The position numbers and the translations under genes are program-made. A stretch of DNA of 64,000 nucleotides, from positions 3,920,001 through 3,984,000 of the forward strand of contig NZ_CP063397.1 of NCBI RefSeq assembly GCF_021729845.1, in the 5' to 3' direction. This DNA comes from Rhizobium sp. SL42 (GTDB lineage Bacteria > Pseudomonadota > Alphaproteobacteria > Rhizobiales > Rhizobiaceae). Shown here piece after piece: positions 8,634 through 16,499 of this stretch. The notes under the pieces were generated by a model. That model did no database searches. It was not told where the DNA came from and saw nothing but the letters and a program-made list of their open reading frames with translations. Positions within the stretch are counted from its first letter, which is position 1. Each line of letters begins with the position of its first letter.

Positions 8634-9311
8634 ATGCGAATATTGCTGGTGGAAGACACACACGACGTGGGGGAAGCGATCAGTCGCCGGTTCGAGACAA
8701 CCGGCCATACGGTCGACTGGGAAACGGATGGCCGCGCAGCCTCGGAGATCCTCGATTTCACCGACTACGACCTGGTCATTCTCGACGTCATGCTGCCCGG
8801 CCTTGACGGCTTCGAAATCCTCAAGCGGCTGCGCCAGAACCGCAACGCCGTCCCGGTAATGGTCCTGACGGCCCGTTCGGAAATCGACGACCGGGTCAGT
8901 GCCCTCGACCTGGGAGCGGACGACTACCTGGTCAAGCCTTTCGATTTTAGAGAACTTGAGGCGAGAGCGCGCGTATTGTTGCGCCGACGCTCCGGCGGCG
9001 AGGCGACCAACGTCATCGCCTGCGGCGACGTCATGCTCGATCGCACCAATCGTTCGGTGCATGTCGGCAAACGCGAAGTACAGCTCAAGCGCCGGGAAAT
9101 GACGCTTCTTGAAATCCTCGCCTCGCGTCCCGGCCGCGTGTTCAGCAAGGATCAACTGCTCGACCAGATCTTTGGATTCGACGAACCGGCCGGGCCAAAC
9201 GCGATCGAGCTTTATGTCGGCCGATTGCGCAAGAAGCTGGAGGGCGCCAGGGCGAGGATCGTGACGGTGCGCGGACTGGGTTATCAGCTGGTGTCTGATG
9301 ACGAAGAATAG
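8634..9311 (+). CDS. OmpR-family response regulator, TctD-like
   Basis: Starting at ATG 8634 (MRILLVEDTHD) the protein has 225 residues: a receiver domain at 1-115 with acidic residues E7/D8, phospho-acceptor Asp51 in LVILDVMLPGLDG and the conserved DDYLVKPF lysine, then a winged-helix DNA-binding domain at about 128-222 (LKRREMTLLEILASRPGRVFSKDQLLDQI, and the AIELYVGRLRKKL recognition region). A GTG/ATG-type start further upstream at 8598 would add residues before the first beta strand and is unlikely. The gene overlaps the histidine kinase gene by 14 bases, making a standard two-component pair. The kinase type and the nearby tctCBA suggest control of tricarboxylate-type transport. Confidence 0.9.
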   Translation: MRILLVEDTHDVGEAISRRFETTGHTVDWETDGRAASEILDFTDYDLVILDVMLPGLDGFEILKRLRQNRNAVPVMVLTARSEIDDRVSALDLGADDYLVKPFDFRELEARARVLLRRRSGGEATNVIACGDVMLDRTNRSVHVGKREVQLKRREMTLLEILASRPGRVFSKDQLLDQIFGFDEPAGPNAIELYVGRLRKKLEGARARIVTVRGLGYQLVSDDEE

Positions 9312-10689
9312 ACGCTCGCTGTTTTACCGGCTGGTCGTCCGCGTCGCGCTGGTTCTGTCCGTCGGCGCCGCCGTCCTGATCACGGCCGCATGGTTTTATG
9401 CCAAGGCAGCAGCCGACGAAGCCTACGACCGGTTGCTGCAAGGGGCAGCGATCCAGATCCTTGACGGACTGTCCGTGGAGGACGGGCGCATCGGCATAAA
9501 CCTGCCCCCGGCCGCCTTCGAGCTCCTCGGCCAGGCGCCGCGCGATCGCATATTCTACCGCGTCGTCTCGCCCGATGGCTTGACGCTGACCGGCTATGAC
9601 GATCTGGCGGTGTCCGCCGACCTCACACCCGCCCGCTCCGGCCCGGTCTTTCTCTCCGAGGACTACCGCAACGTGCCATTGCGCATCGGCATCGTCGGCC
9701 GCGCCATCAGCGAGGCAGCGACCGGTGGATGGGCTTACGTGCTCGTCGGGCAAACGACAGAAGCGCGAAAGGAATTCGTCACCGAGCTCACCACCCGCGC
9801 GCTCGTCATCGTCCTGATCATGAGTGCGGTGGCGCTTGCCGGCACGGCGCTTGCCATCCGTTATTCCTTGCGCCCCGTCAATCAGCTCGGGGACATGCTG
9901 TTGCGCCGTGATCCCCAGGATCTTACACCGCTCTCGGTCGCCGTGCCGGGTGAACTCTCTCCCTTCGTCGACTCCATCAATCATTTCATGCGACGGCTTG
10001 ATGAGCGCGTCCGCCTGCTGCAGCGTTTCATTGCCGACAGCGCCCATCAGATAAGGACCCCGCTCACGGCATTGTCGGCCCAGGTCAGCCTGATCCACGA
10101 AGATGCGCTCTCCGACAGTGATCGGCGGCATCTGGAACGCGTCAAGGACCGCGCCGGCGAACTCGCCCACTTCACGGGCCAGTTGCTCAACCATGCCATG
10201 GTCATTCACCGCTTCGACAGCGCCCAACTGGGCCCGCTCGATGTGACCGAGATCGCGCGAAAGGCCTTCCGGGCCGCCGTACCCATCACCATCGATCCGG
10301 ACACGGTCGTGTCGTTCGAAGGCCCGGACGAAACATTGATCGTGCTGGGGGACGGCCTCAGCCTGCGCGAGGCCATCGTCAATATCATCGACAATTCCCT
10401 GCGCCACGGCACCCGGTTCAAGCTGGACGTGCGCGTCCTCAGACGCGGCAATTTCGCCCTCGTCGAAGTTGAAGATGACGGCCCCGGAATACCACCGGCC
10501 GATTGGAGCCAAGTGACCAAGCGCTTCGTGTCGTCGAAATCAGGCAGCGGCAGTTCCGGCCTTGGTTTCGCCATCGCCTCCGAAGTCGCAATCGCGCTGA
10601 GAGGCGGCCTTTCCTTCCGTGAAAAGACGCCTGAAAAAGGCTTTACCATTGTGCTTGAACTGCCGCTTCACGCCGAGATGACAAGCTGA
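9298..10689 (+). CDS. Sensor histidine kinase with 2CSK_N-type sensor domain, TctE-like
   Basis: The protein has 463 residues: a membrane segment at about 12-34, a periplasmic region of about 130 residues of the TctE type (2CSK_N), a second membrane segment at about 168-190, a HAMP-like linker, HisKA with the phospho-acceptor His250 in FIADSAHQIRTPLTAL, and an HATPase domain with the N box around Asn366 (IIDNSLRHG) and DDGPGIP. This is the usual layout of kinases that sense tricarboxylates such as citrate or tricarballylate. It overlaps the regulator gene upstream by 14 bases, and its stop overlaps the start of a periplasmic binding protein gene (TGATG). That arrangement suggests the binding protein takes part in signalling. 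Confidence 0.9.
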   Translation: MTKNRRSLFYRLVVRVALVLSVGAAVLITAAWFYAKAAADEAYDRLLQGAAIQILDGLSVEDGRIGINLPPAAFELLGQAPRDRIFYRVVSPDGLTLTGYDDLAVSADLTPARSGPVFLSEDYRNVPLRIGIVGRAISEAATGGWAYVLVGQTTEARKEFVTELTTRALVIVLIMSAVALAGTALAIRYSLRPVNQLGDMLLRRDPQDLTPLSVAVPGELSPFVDSINHFMRRLDERVRLLQRFIADSAHQIRTPLTALSAQVSLIHEDALSDSDRRHLERVKDRAGELAHFTGQLLNHAMVIHRFDSAQLGPLDVTEIARKAFRAAVPITIDPDTVVSFEGPDETLIVLGDGLSLREAIVNIIDNSLRHGTRFKLDVRVLRRGNFALVEVEDDGPGIPPADWSQVTKRFVSSKSGSGSSGLGFAIASEVAIALRGGLSFREKTPEKGFTIVLELPLHAEMTS

Positions 10690-11771
10690 TGCTGAAGAAA
10701 CCCCTGCTTTTTGCCGCCCTTGTCCTGCTTTCGCCTGTTCATGCTTCGGCGATCGAGGGAGAGAAGACGGTGTTCCAGTCACCAAGCGCTGAGAAATCCC
10801 GGCTGGTCATCAACGGCGTTACGGATGCCGATGCGATCAAACCGCTGATACTGGATTTTCAGCAACTGGCGCCGGACGTCACCGTTGAATTCAATGACTA
10901 CGTTTCCAATGACCTTTTCCGTGAGGCCGAGCGGGCTTGCAGCACAGGGCAAAATTACGGTGACCTGCTGATTTCATCCTCGGCCGACCAATTGGTCAAG
11001 CTGGCCAATGACGGCTGTGCCATACCCCACAGCTCCTCAGAGACCGATGCGCTCGCCAGCTGGGCGAATTGGCGAAACGAGGTCTTCGGCTTTGTCTTCG
11101 AGCCCGCCGTCATCGTCTACGATGCGTCGCGTGTTCCTCAAGCGGATGTACCGCGCAGCCATGCGGACATTGCCGATCTCCTGCGCCGCAAGCCGGAGGA
11201 ATACCGCGACAGGATAGGAACCTACAATATCCAGCTCTCCGGCGTCGGATACCTGCTGGCCTTTCACGATGCACTCCAGGCGCCGACGATCTACGGCCGA
11301 CTGCTGGAAAGCTTCAGCCGTGCGGAAGTCGTGACCGGATGTTGCAACAACGAGGTACTGGACCAGATTGCCAGCGGGCGCTTGCGCATCGCCTACAATA
11401 TCCTGGGCTCCTATGCCTATGCGGCTTTCCTCAAGAACCCCGACCTGCGGGTCGTCATACCGCGCGACTATGCGCTCATCCTGCCACGCGCAGCCCTGAT
11501 CCCGGTAAAATCGCAGCAAACCGATCTTGCCCGCCGCTTTATAGATTACCTATTCTCGTCCCGTGGCAAGACGGTCGCGCGCGAAAAGGCATTCTTCCTC
11601 TCCGAGGACGACCCCCTGCCCGACGGAGTTGAAGGCCCGGCTTCATTGATCGAGTCCGGCATTGGTCGACCGATCCGTATCGGACCAGCACTGCTTGCAG
11701 CGCAGGATCGTGCCACGCGCGAACGCTTCATCCGCAACTGGACCGCGCTCTTCACCGCACCCGATCCTTGA
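10689..11771 (+). CDS. Periplasmic solute-binding protein in the kinase operon (no permease partner)
   Basis: The 360-residue protein carries a clear signal peptide (LLFAALVLLSPVHASA, cleavage near residue 22). The mature part has the fold pattern of class-II ABC-type extracellular binding proteins of the iron/spermidine group: LVINGVTDADAIKPLILDFQQLAPDVTVEF, then YGDLLISSSADQLVKLAN and ARRFIDYLFSSRGK near the C-terminus. No ABC permease or ATPase adjoins it; it is the third gene after the response regulator and kinase, joined by a one-base stop/start overlap. I infer a sensory role, presenting a ligand to the kinase, as is reported for TctC-like proteins acting on BctE in Bordetella. The ligand is unknown. 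Confidence 0.8.
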   Translation: MLKKPLLFAALVLLSPVHASAIEGEKTVFQSPSAEKSRLVINGVTDADAIKPLILDFQQLAPDVTVEFNDYVSNDLFREAERACSTGQNYGDLLISSSADQLVKLANDGCAIPHSSSETDALASWANWRNEVFGFVFEPAVIVYDASRVPQADVPRSHADIADLLRRKPEEYRDRIGTYNIQLSGVGYLLAFHDALQAPTIYGRLLESFSRAEVVTGCCNNEVLDQIASGRLRIAYNILGSYAYAAFLKNPDLRVVIPRDYALILPRAALIPVKSQQTDLARRFIDYLFSSRGKTVAREKAFFLSEDDPLPDGVEGPASLIESGIGRPIRIGPALLAAQDRATRERFIRNWTALFTAPDP

Positions 11772-11779
11772 ATCGACAA

Positions 11780-11801
11780 GGCCCGACACGTGTGCCGGGC
11801 C
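11780..11801. terminator. Hairpin between convergent binding-protein and tctA genes
   Basis: GGCCCGACAC and GTGCCGGGCC form a ten-base stem with one A-C mismatch around a two-base centre. It lies between two gene ends that face each other (11771 plus, 11830 minus) in a 58-base gap. Neither strand has a long U-run after it, so it is a weak or bidirectional terminator candidate. Confidence 0.5.
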
Positions 11802-11829
11802 CTGCATGAAGGATGAGCGAGGATTTCGA

Positions 11830-13335
11830 TCAATCCTCTTCCTGGAAAACCTCCTCGCGCTTCTTCTTCACGCTTGGCAGGAAGACGATGATCAAGACGG
11901 CGAGCGCGATCAGGAGCAGCGTCGCACTGATCGGTCGGGTCACGAAGGTCGACGGATCGCCTCGCGAAAGGATCATTGCACGGCGAAGGTTTTCCTCCAG
12001 CAAGGGCCCGAGTACGAAGCCGAGCAGGAGCGGTGCCGGCTCGCAGCGCAACTTGACCAGCAGGTAGCCGATGAAGCCGAAGAAGGCGACGGCATAGAGG
12101 TCGTAGATATTGGCATTGACGCTGTAGACGCCGATCGAGCAGAAAGCCATGATGATCGGGAACAGCACGTAGTAAGGGATCGTCAGCAGCTTCACCCAGA
12201 GGCCGATCAACGGCAGGTTCAGCACCAGCAGCATCAGGTTGCCGATCCACATCGACGCAATGATGCCCCAGAACAGCGCCGGCTGTTCGACAGCGACATT
12301 GGGTCCCGGAACGATGCCCTGGATGATCATCGCGCCAACCATAAGCGCCATGACTGGATTGGCCGGGATGCCGAGTGTCAGCAATGGAATGAAGGAGGTC
12401 TGCGCGCCGGCATTGTTGGCCGATTCCGGACCGGCAACGCCCTCGATGGCTCCGTGACCGAATTCCTCCGGGGTCTTCGACATCCGCTTTTCGACGGTGT
12501 AGGAGGCAAAGGAGGCCAGGATCGCGCCACCACCGGGCAGAATGCCAAGAGCCGAGCCGATGCCGGTGCCGCGCAGAACCGGCCATAACATCCGACGGAA
12601 ATCATCCCGTGTCGGCATCAGTCCGCTGACCTTGGAGATAAGCACTGTACGGTTCCGGTCGCTTTCCAGGTTGCGCAGGATTTCCGCGACCCCGAAGACG
12701 CCAACGGCGACCGCGACGAAATTCAGGCCATCGGCATATTCCGTAATCCCCAAGGTAAAGCGCGGCGTGCCGGAATAGATGTCGGTGCCGACCAGGCCGA
12801 GCAGCAGGCCGAGCGACACCATCGCAAGCGCCTTGATGATTGAACCGTGTGCCAGGGCAATGGACGACACGAGACCGACGATCATCAGCGAGAAATATTC
12901 GGCTGAGCCAAACTGGAGCGCGATTGCCGTCAGCGGTGGCGCAAAGATCGCAACCAGGAATGTCGAGACGGTGCCAGCAAAAAACGAGCCGATAGCCGCG
13001 ATCGCAAGGGCCGCCCCCGCCCGCCCCTTTCGGGCCATCTGGTAGCCGTCAATCGCAGTGACGGCCGAGGAGGATTCTCCCGGCATGTTGATCAGGATCG
13101 CCGTCGTCGAGCCGCCATACTGCGCGCCATAATAGATGCCGGCCAGCATGATCAGCGATGACACCGGTTCAAGCTGGAAGGTGATCGGCAACAGCATGGC
13201 GATGGTGGCCGTCGCGCCGATGCCCGGAAGCACGCCGATCAAGGTGCCGAGAATGACCCCGATCAGGCAGAAGAAGAGATTTTCGATCGAACCTGCCGTC
13301 GAAAAGCCAAGCGCAAGATTGTCGATGAATTCCAT
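11830..13335 (-). CDS. tctA: Tripartite tricarboxylate transporter, large permease TctA
   Basis: This 501-residue membrane protein has about eleven to twelve hydrophobic segments and the TctA signatures: GTLIGVLPGIGATATIAMLLP near residue 35, and GGSTTAILINMPGESSSAVTAIDGYQMARKG near residue 75-105. A second repeat of the Gly-Pro-rich motif occurs at GSALGILPGGGAILASFASY. TctA forms the main translocation unit with TctB, and takes substrate from TctC. It is last in the tctCBA operon, nine bases after tctB. Family substrates are citrate and other tricarboxylates, but many Rhizobiales paralogues carry other carboxylates, so the substrate is open. Confidence 0.95.
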   Translation of the reverse strand: MEFIDNLALGFSTAGSIENLFFCLIGVILGTLIGVLPGIGATATIAMLLPITFQLEPVSSLIMLAGIYYGAQYGGSTTAILINMPGESSSAVTAIDGYQMARKGRAGAALAIAAIGSFFAGTVSTFLVAIFAPPLTAIALQFGSAEYFSLMIVGLVSSIALAHGSIIKALAMVSLGLLLGLVGTDIYSGTPRFTLGITEYADGLNFVAVAVGVFGVAEILRNLESDRNRTVLISKVSGLMPTRDDFRRMLWPVLRGTGIGSALGILPGGGAILASFASYTVEKRMSKTPEEFGHGAIEGVAGPESANNAGAQTSFIPLLTLGIPANPVMALMVGAMIIQGIVPGPNVAVEQPALFWGIIASMWIGNLMLLVLNLPLIGLWVKLLTIPYYVLFPIIMAFCSIGVYSVNANIYDLYAVAFFGFIGYLLVKLRCEPAPLLLGFVLGPLLEENLRRAMILSRGDPSTFVTRPISATLLLIALAVLIIVFLPSVKKKREEVFQEED

Positions 13336-13344
13336 GTCGGGACC

Positions 13345-13806
13345 TCAGAAGCGGAGCCAGGGGCCGAAACGCTCGAACGGCAGGCCGAGGCCATAGCTGA
13401 ACACGAGCACGGAGAAGATGGTGATACCGGTCGCCAGCGCCAGCGCCGCCGGCACGCGCAGTCGCTCGGACGCGAAGCTTGCGATGAAAGCCGCGACAAA
13501 CAGCGCCGGCACGAAACCCGCACCGCGCACCAGAAGCCCGAAGACGACAGGGGCCGGTAGGATGAACAGCATGCCGCGCCAGGCAATCGGCCCGATCGGT
13601 TCACCCGCGACGCGGGTCGCCTGGACAAGGATCACGATGCCGAGCAAGGCGAGGATGATGGCAAGCACCAGCGGGAAATAGCCCGGCCCCATGCGGAAGG
13701 CCGTGCCGAGTTCAAGCTGGAAGGATTGATAGACGAAGAAAAGACCAAGCCCGATGAAGAGCAGACCGCAAAGCGTATTGGCTGGATCGAGACGAACAGA
13801 TTTCAT
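13345..13806 (-). CDS. tctB: Tripartite tricarboxylate transporter, small permease TctB
   Basis: The protein is 153 residues from ATG 13806, which has GGGGGA ten bases upstream; the frame continues upstream but without family similarity. Four hydrophobic segments are seen: LCGLLFIGLGLFFVYQSF, FPLVLAIILALLGIVILVQA, the long LFILPAPVVFGLLV to ALFVAAFIASFA stretch, and ALALATGITIFSVLVFSYGLGL. The start MKSVRLDPANTLCGLLFIGLGLF and the FRMGPGYFPLVLA segment are typical of TctB, the small membrane subunit that pairs with TctA. It lies between tctC and tctA in the operon. Confidence 0.93.
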   Translation of the reverse strand: MKSVRLDPANTLCGLLFIGLGLFFVYQSFQLELGTAFRMGPGYFPLVLAIILALLGIVILVQATRVAGEPIGPIAWRGMLFILPAPVVFGLLVRGAGFVPALFVAAFIASFASERLRVPAALALATGITIFSVLVFSYGLGLPFERFGPWLRF

Positions 13807-13913
13807 TGGGTCCCCCGAAATGAATGGTTTCGCGACAGGGTATGGCAGCCCGGCGAAACGATTGGCGGATCCGGCCAGATGACCGGATCCGCGCACGCTT
13901 CGATTGTCAGGTA

Positions 13914-14894
13914 TCAGTCGGCATACTGGCCAGCCGCTTCGATGACAGGCTTCCAGCGGGCAATTTCACTTTCCAGCTTGGCCTTCAGCGCAGCCGGCGT
14001 CACATCAGCTTCCGGCGACGGAGCCGTGCCCAGTTCGGCAAAGCGGGCAACCACGTTCTCGTTGGTCAACGCCTTCTTCAGCGATGCGTTGAGCTTGTCG
14101 ATGGCTTCGCCGGGCGTACCCTTCGGCACGTAGACGCCGTGCCAGATACCAACCTGAAAATCGGCCAGTCCGCCTTCGACAGCCGTCGGCACATCCGGCA
14201 ACACGTCGAGGCGTGCGGGCGACGTCACGGCATAGGCCTTGATCGTTCCGCCCTGGATCTGTTTCGTCGTGTTGGTGGTCTGGTCGCACATGATATCGAC
14301 CTGGCCACCGAGCAAATCGGTCATGGCAGGACCGGTCCCCTTATAGGGTACGGTCACCAGCGGCGTCTCGATCTGGCTCATCAGCAGCATGCCGCAAAGA
14401 TGCGACGCCGCCCCGATACCGGCATTGGCGACGGTCACCGTATCCTTGTTCGCCTTGACATACTCGACCAGGCTTTTCAGATCGGCCGGCTCGAAATCCT
14501 TGCGCGCGACGATCGTCATCGGCACATCGGTGACAAGGCCGACATAGTCGAAGGCATTGAGCGGATCATAGGCGAGCTTGCGATAAAGGCTGGCAGAGGT
14601 CGCCATGCCGATATGATGCAGCAGCAGTGTATAGCCATCCGGCTCGGATGAAGCGACGCGACCGGCACCCAGCGTACCACCCGCTCCGCCAACATTTTCG
14701 ACCAGGATCTGCTGGCCGAGATCCTTGGACATGGCTTCCGCCACGAGACGGGCAACGGTATCCGTCGGACCACCGGCGGCAAAGGGCACGACCATGGTGA
14801 TCGAACGCTCCGGATAACCTTGGGCGGATGCCTGTGCGGAAAAAAGCGTAGCGGCAATGGCGGTTGCGCTGAAAAGCGACTTCAGAAATGTCAT
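13914..14894 (-). CDS. tctC: Tripartite tricarboxylate transporter, periplasmic binding protein TctC
   Basis: The 326-residue protein has a signal peptide (ATAIAATLFSAQASAQG, cleavage near residue 24) and the Bug/TctC pattern: YPERSITMVVPFAAGGPTDTVARLVAEAM, then QILVENVGGAGGTLGAGRVASSEPDGYTLL, the GHIxxGL-type region, and PYKGTGPAMTDLLGGQVDIM. These proteins bind small carboxylates through two water-mediated contacts and hand them to TctAB. It is the first gene of the operon, with GGGAGG six bases upstream of its ATG, and is preceded by a 231-base region with two palindromes that may bind the upstream sigma54 activator. Confidence 0.94.
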   Translation of the reverse strand: MTFLKSLFSATAIAATLFSAQASAQGYPERSITMVVPFAAGGPTDTVARLVAEAMSKDLGQQILVENVGGAGGTLGAGRVASSEPDGYTLLLHHIGMATSASLYRKLAYDPLNAFDYVGLVTDVPMTIVARKDFEPADLKSLVEYVKANKDTVTVANAGIGAASHLCGMLLMSQIETPLVTVPYKGTGPAMTDLLGGQVDIMCDQTTNTTKQIQGGTIKAYAVTSPARLDVLPDVPTAVEGGLADFQVGIWHGVYVPKGTPGEAIDKLNASLKKALTNENVVARFAELGTAPSPEADVTPAALKAKLESEIARWKPVIEAAGQYAD

Positions 14895-15036
14895 CGAATC
14901 CTCCCGATATGACGTCTCCCGCCGGCTTGGCTCCTCCCAGGCCGGTCTCGGATGGATCAGTTTTTTGCCGCATTTGCCCGTCGCGCAATGCTCGGAAGAT
15001 ACGCAGAATGGACTTATGGCGCGTGCTGCGCCGCAT

Positions 15037-15087
15037 CATGGGTGGATTCGTTCCCATGCAAGAAAAGCGACGGGTGGAATTCCACCC
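15037..15087. promoter_or_regulatory. Two palindromes upstream of tctC, candidate activator sites
   Basis: Within the 231 bases between the sigma54 regulator gene and tctC there is CATGGG-N10-CCCATG (15037-15058) and, 13 bases further from tctC, the perfect 16-base palindrome GGGTGGAATTCCACCC (15072-15087). Both contain GGGTGGA. Their position about 140-190 bases upstream of tctC suits an NtrC/DctD-type enhancer pair, but no convincing -24/-12 sigma54 promoter was found between them and tctC. Confidence 0.4.
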
Positions 15088-15125
15088 ATCTTGCTGCAAT
15101 CGCCGTCAGCCATTGTAAGGAATAC

Positions 15126-16499
15126 TCAATTCTCCGCGCCGAATGCGTCGGAATCGCGCTCGCCAAGCGCCAGTTTCTTGTCGAGGCCGTATTTTTGCAT
15201 TTTCTCGTAGAGCGTCTTGCGCGAAATGCCGAGCTGTTCATAGACCGGCCGGAGACTGCCGCCATGCGCCGCGATGGCGCCGGCAATGACCTGCTTCTCA
15301 TAGGCGCCGACCTTGTCGATCAGCCGCAGGCCCGCACGCACATCGGCTGCGGCGGAATCGAGCCCAGTTTCAAGGCCAAGCACCAGCCGGTCGGCGGCGT
15401 TGCGCAGTTCGCGAACATTGCCCGGCCAGTCCCGTTCGGCGATCTCTGAAATGATCTCGGGCGCGACCTGCATGTCGTCGCGGCCATAGCGGGCGCAGGC
15501 CTCGCGCACCAGTTGGAGAAACAGCAGGGGAATATCCGCCCGCCTCTGGACGAGCGAGGGCACGCGGATGGTGACCACGTTCAGCCGGTAGAAGAGATCG
15601 GCGCGAAACCGTCCGGCTGCGACTTCTTCGGCCAGATCCACCTTGCTGGTCGCCAGAAAGCGCACGTCCAGTGGTACGGTCTCGTTCGATCCGAGCCGAG
15701 TGATCGTCCGCTCCTGCAGGACCCGCAGGAATTTCGCCTGCAGATCGATCGGCATGGAGCCGATTTCATCGAGCAGGATCGTCCCGCCGCGGCCGTGTTC
15801 GAACTTGCCGTAGCGTGCCCTCAGCGCCCCCGGGAACGCCCCGACCTCATGGCCGAAAAGCTCGCTCTCGATCAAAGTTTCCGGCAGCGAGGCGCAATTG
15901 ATCGCCAGGAACGGCCCCTTGGCGCGCGCACTGATATCATGCAGGCTGCGTGCCACGACTTCCTTGCCCACGCCGGTTTCACCAATGATCAGCGTATCGG
16001 CTTCCGTCGCTCCGATCGCCCGGATCCGATAGCGCAGGTCAACCATGATCGGTGTCCGGCCCGGAAGCCGGCTCTCGATGTCGTCGCGCTTGCCGGCCAC
16101 GGCCCGCAGGCGCCGGTTTTCCAGCACCAGCGACCGACGATCCAGCGCATGCCGCACGACACCCGCCAGACCCTGGCTGGCAAACGGCTTCTCGATGAAG
16201 TCATAGGCACCCTCGCGCATGGCCTTGACGGCCAGTTGCACATCGCCATGGCCGGTAACGAGGATCACCGGAATTTCATGATCGAGTTCCCGGATCCGGT
16301 GCAGCAACGTCATGCCATCGATTCCAGGCATGCGGATATCCGTCACCACGACCCCGTCGAAGCCGTAGCCAACCCGCTCCAGAACATCCTCGCCCGAGGA
16401 AAAGGCCTTCACCTTCAATCCGTGCAGCTCAAGCGCCTGCGCGGTGGAGAACCGCAATTCCTCCTCGTCATCAACCAGAAGCACAAGACCATCGCTCAT
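15126..16499 (-). CDS. Sigma54-dependent response regulator, DctD-like
   Basis: The 457-residue protein has a receiver domain (1-120; acidic D10/D11, phospho-acceptor Asp54, GAYDFIEKPF lysine), a sigma54-interaction AAA+ domain (about 140-370; Walker A GETGVGKE at 173-180, Walker B GGTILLDEIG) and a C-terminal Fis-type helix-turn-helix (LRPVYEQLGISRKTLYEKMQKYG). The sigma54-contact loop reads GAFPGA at 220-225 rather than the common GAFTGA. This is the layout of DctD, which activates C4-dicarboxylate transport genes in rhizobia. Here it lies directly upstream of tctCBA, so it more likely controls that transporter. It overlaps the kinase gene by four bases (ATGA). Confidence 0.9.
   Translation of the reverse strand: MSDGLVLLVDDEEELRFSTAQALELHGLKVKAFSSGEDVLERVGYGFDGVVVTDIRMPGIDGMTLLHRIRELDHEIPVILVTGHGDVQLAVKAMREGAYDFIEKPFASQGLAGVVRHALDRRSLVLENRRLRAVAGKRDDIESRLPGRTPIMVDLRYRIRAIGATEADTLIIGETGVGKEVVARSLHDISARAKGPFLAINCASLPETLIESELFGHEVGAFPGALRARYGKFEHGRGGTILLDEIGSMPIDLQAKFLRVLQERTITRLGSNETVPLDVRFLATSKVDLAEEVAAGRFRADLFYRLNVVTIRVPSLVQRRADIPLLFLQLVREACARYGRDDMQVAPEIISEIAERDWPGNVRELRNAADRLVLGLETGLDSAAADVRAGLRLIDKVGAYEKQVIAGAIAAHGGSLRPVYEQLGISRKTLYEKMQKYGLDKKLALGERDSDAFGAEN

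Noticed and set aside
9142..10512. Minus-strand open frame opposite the TctE-like kinase
   Set aside because: Antisense to a complete histidine kinase; no recognisable domain.
15017..15032. GG-N10-GC spacing read as a sigma54 promoter for tctC
   Set aside because: The match to the consensus is limited to the GG and GC, and the sequence is palindromic so it matches on both strands by chance.
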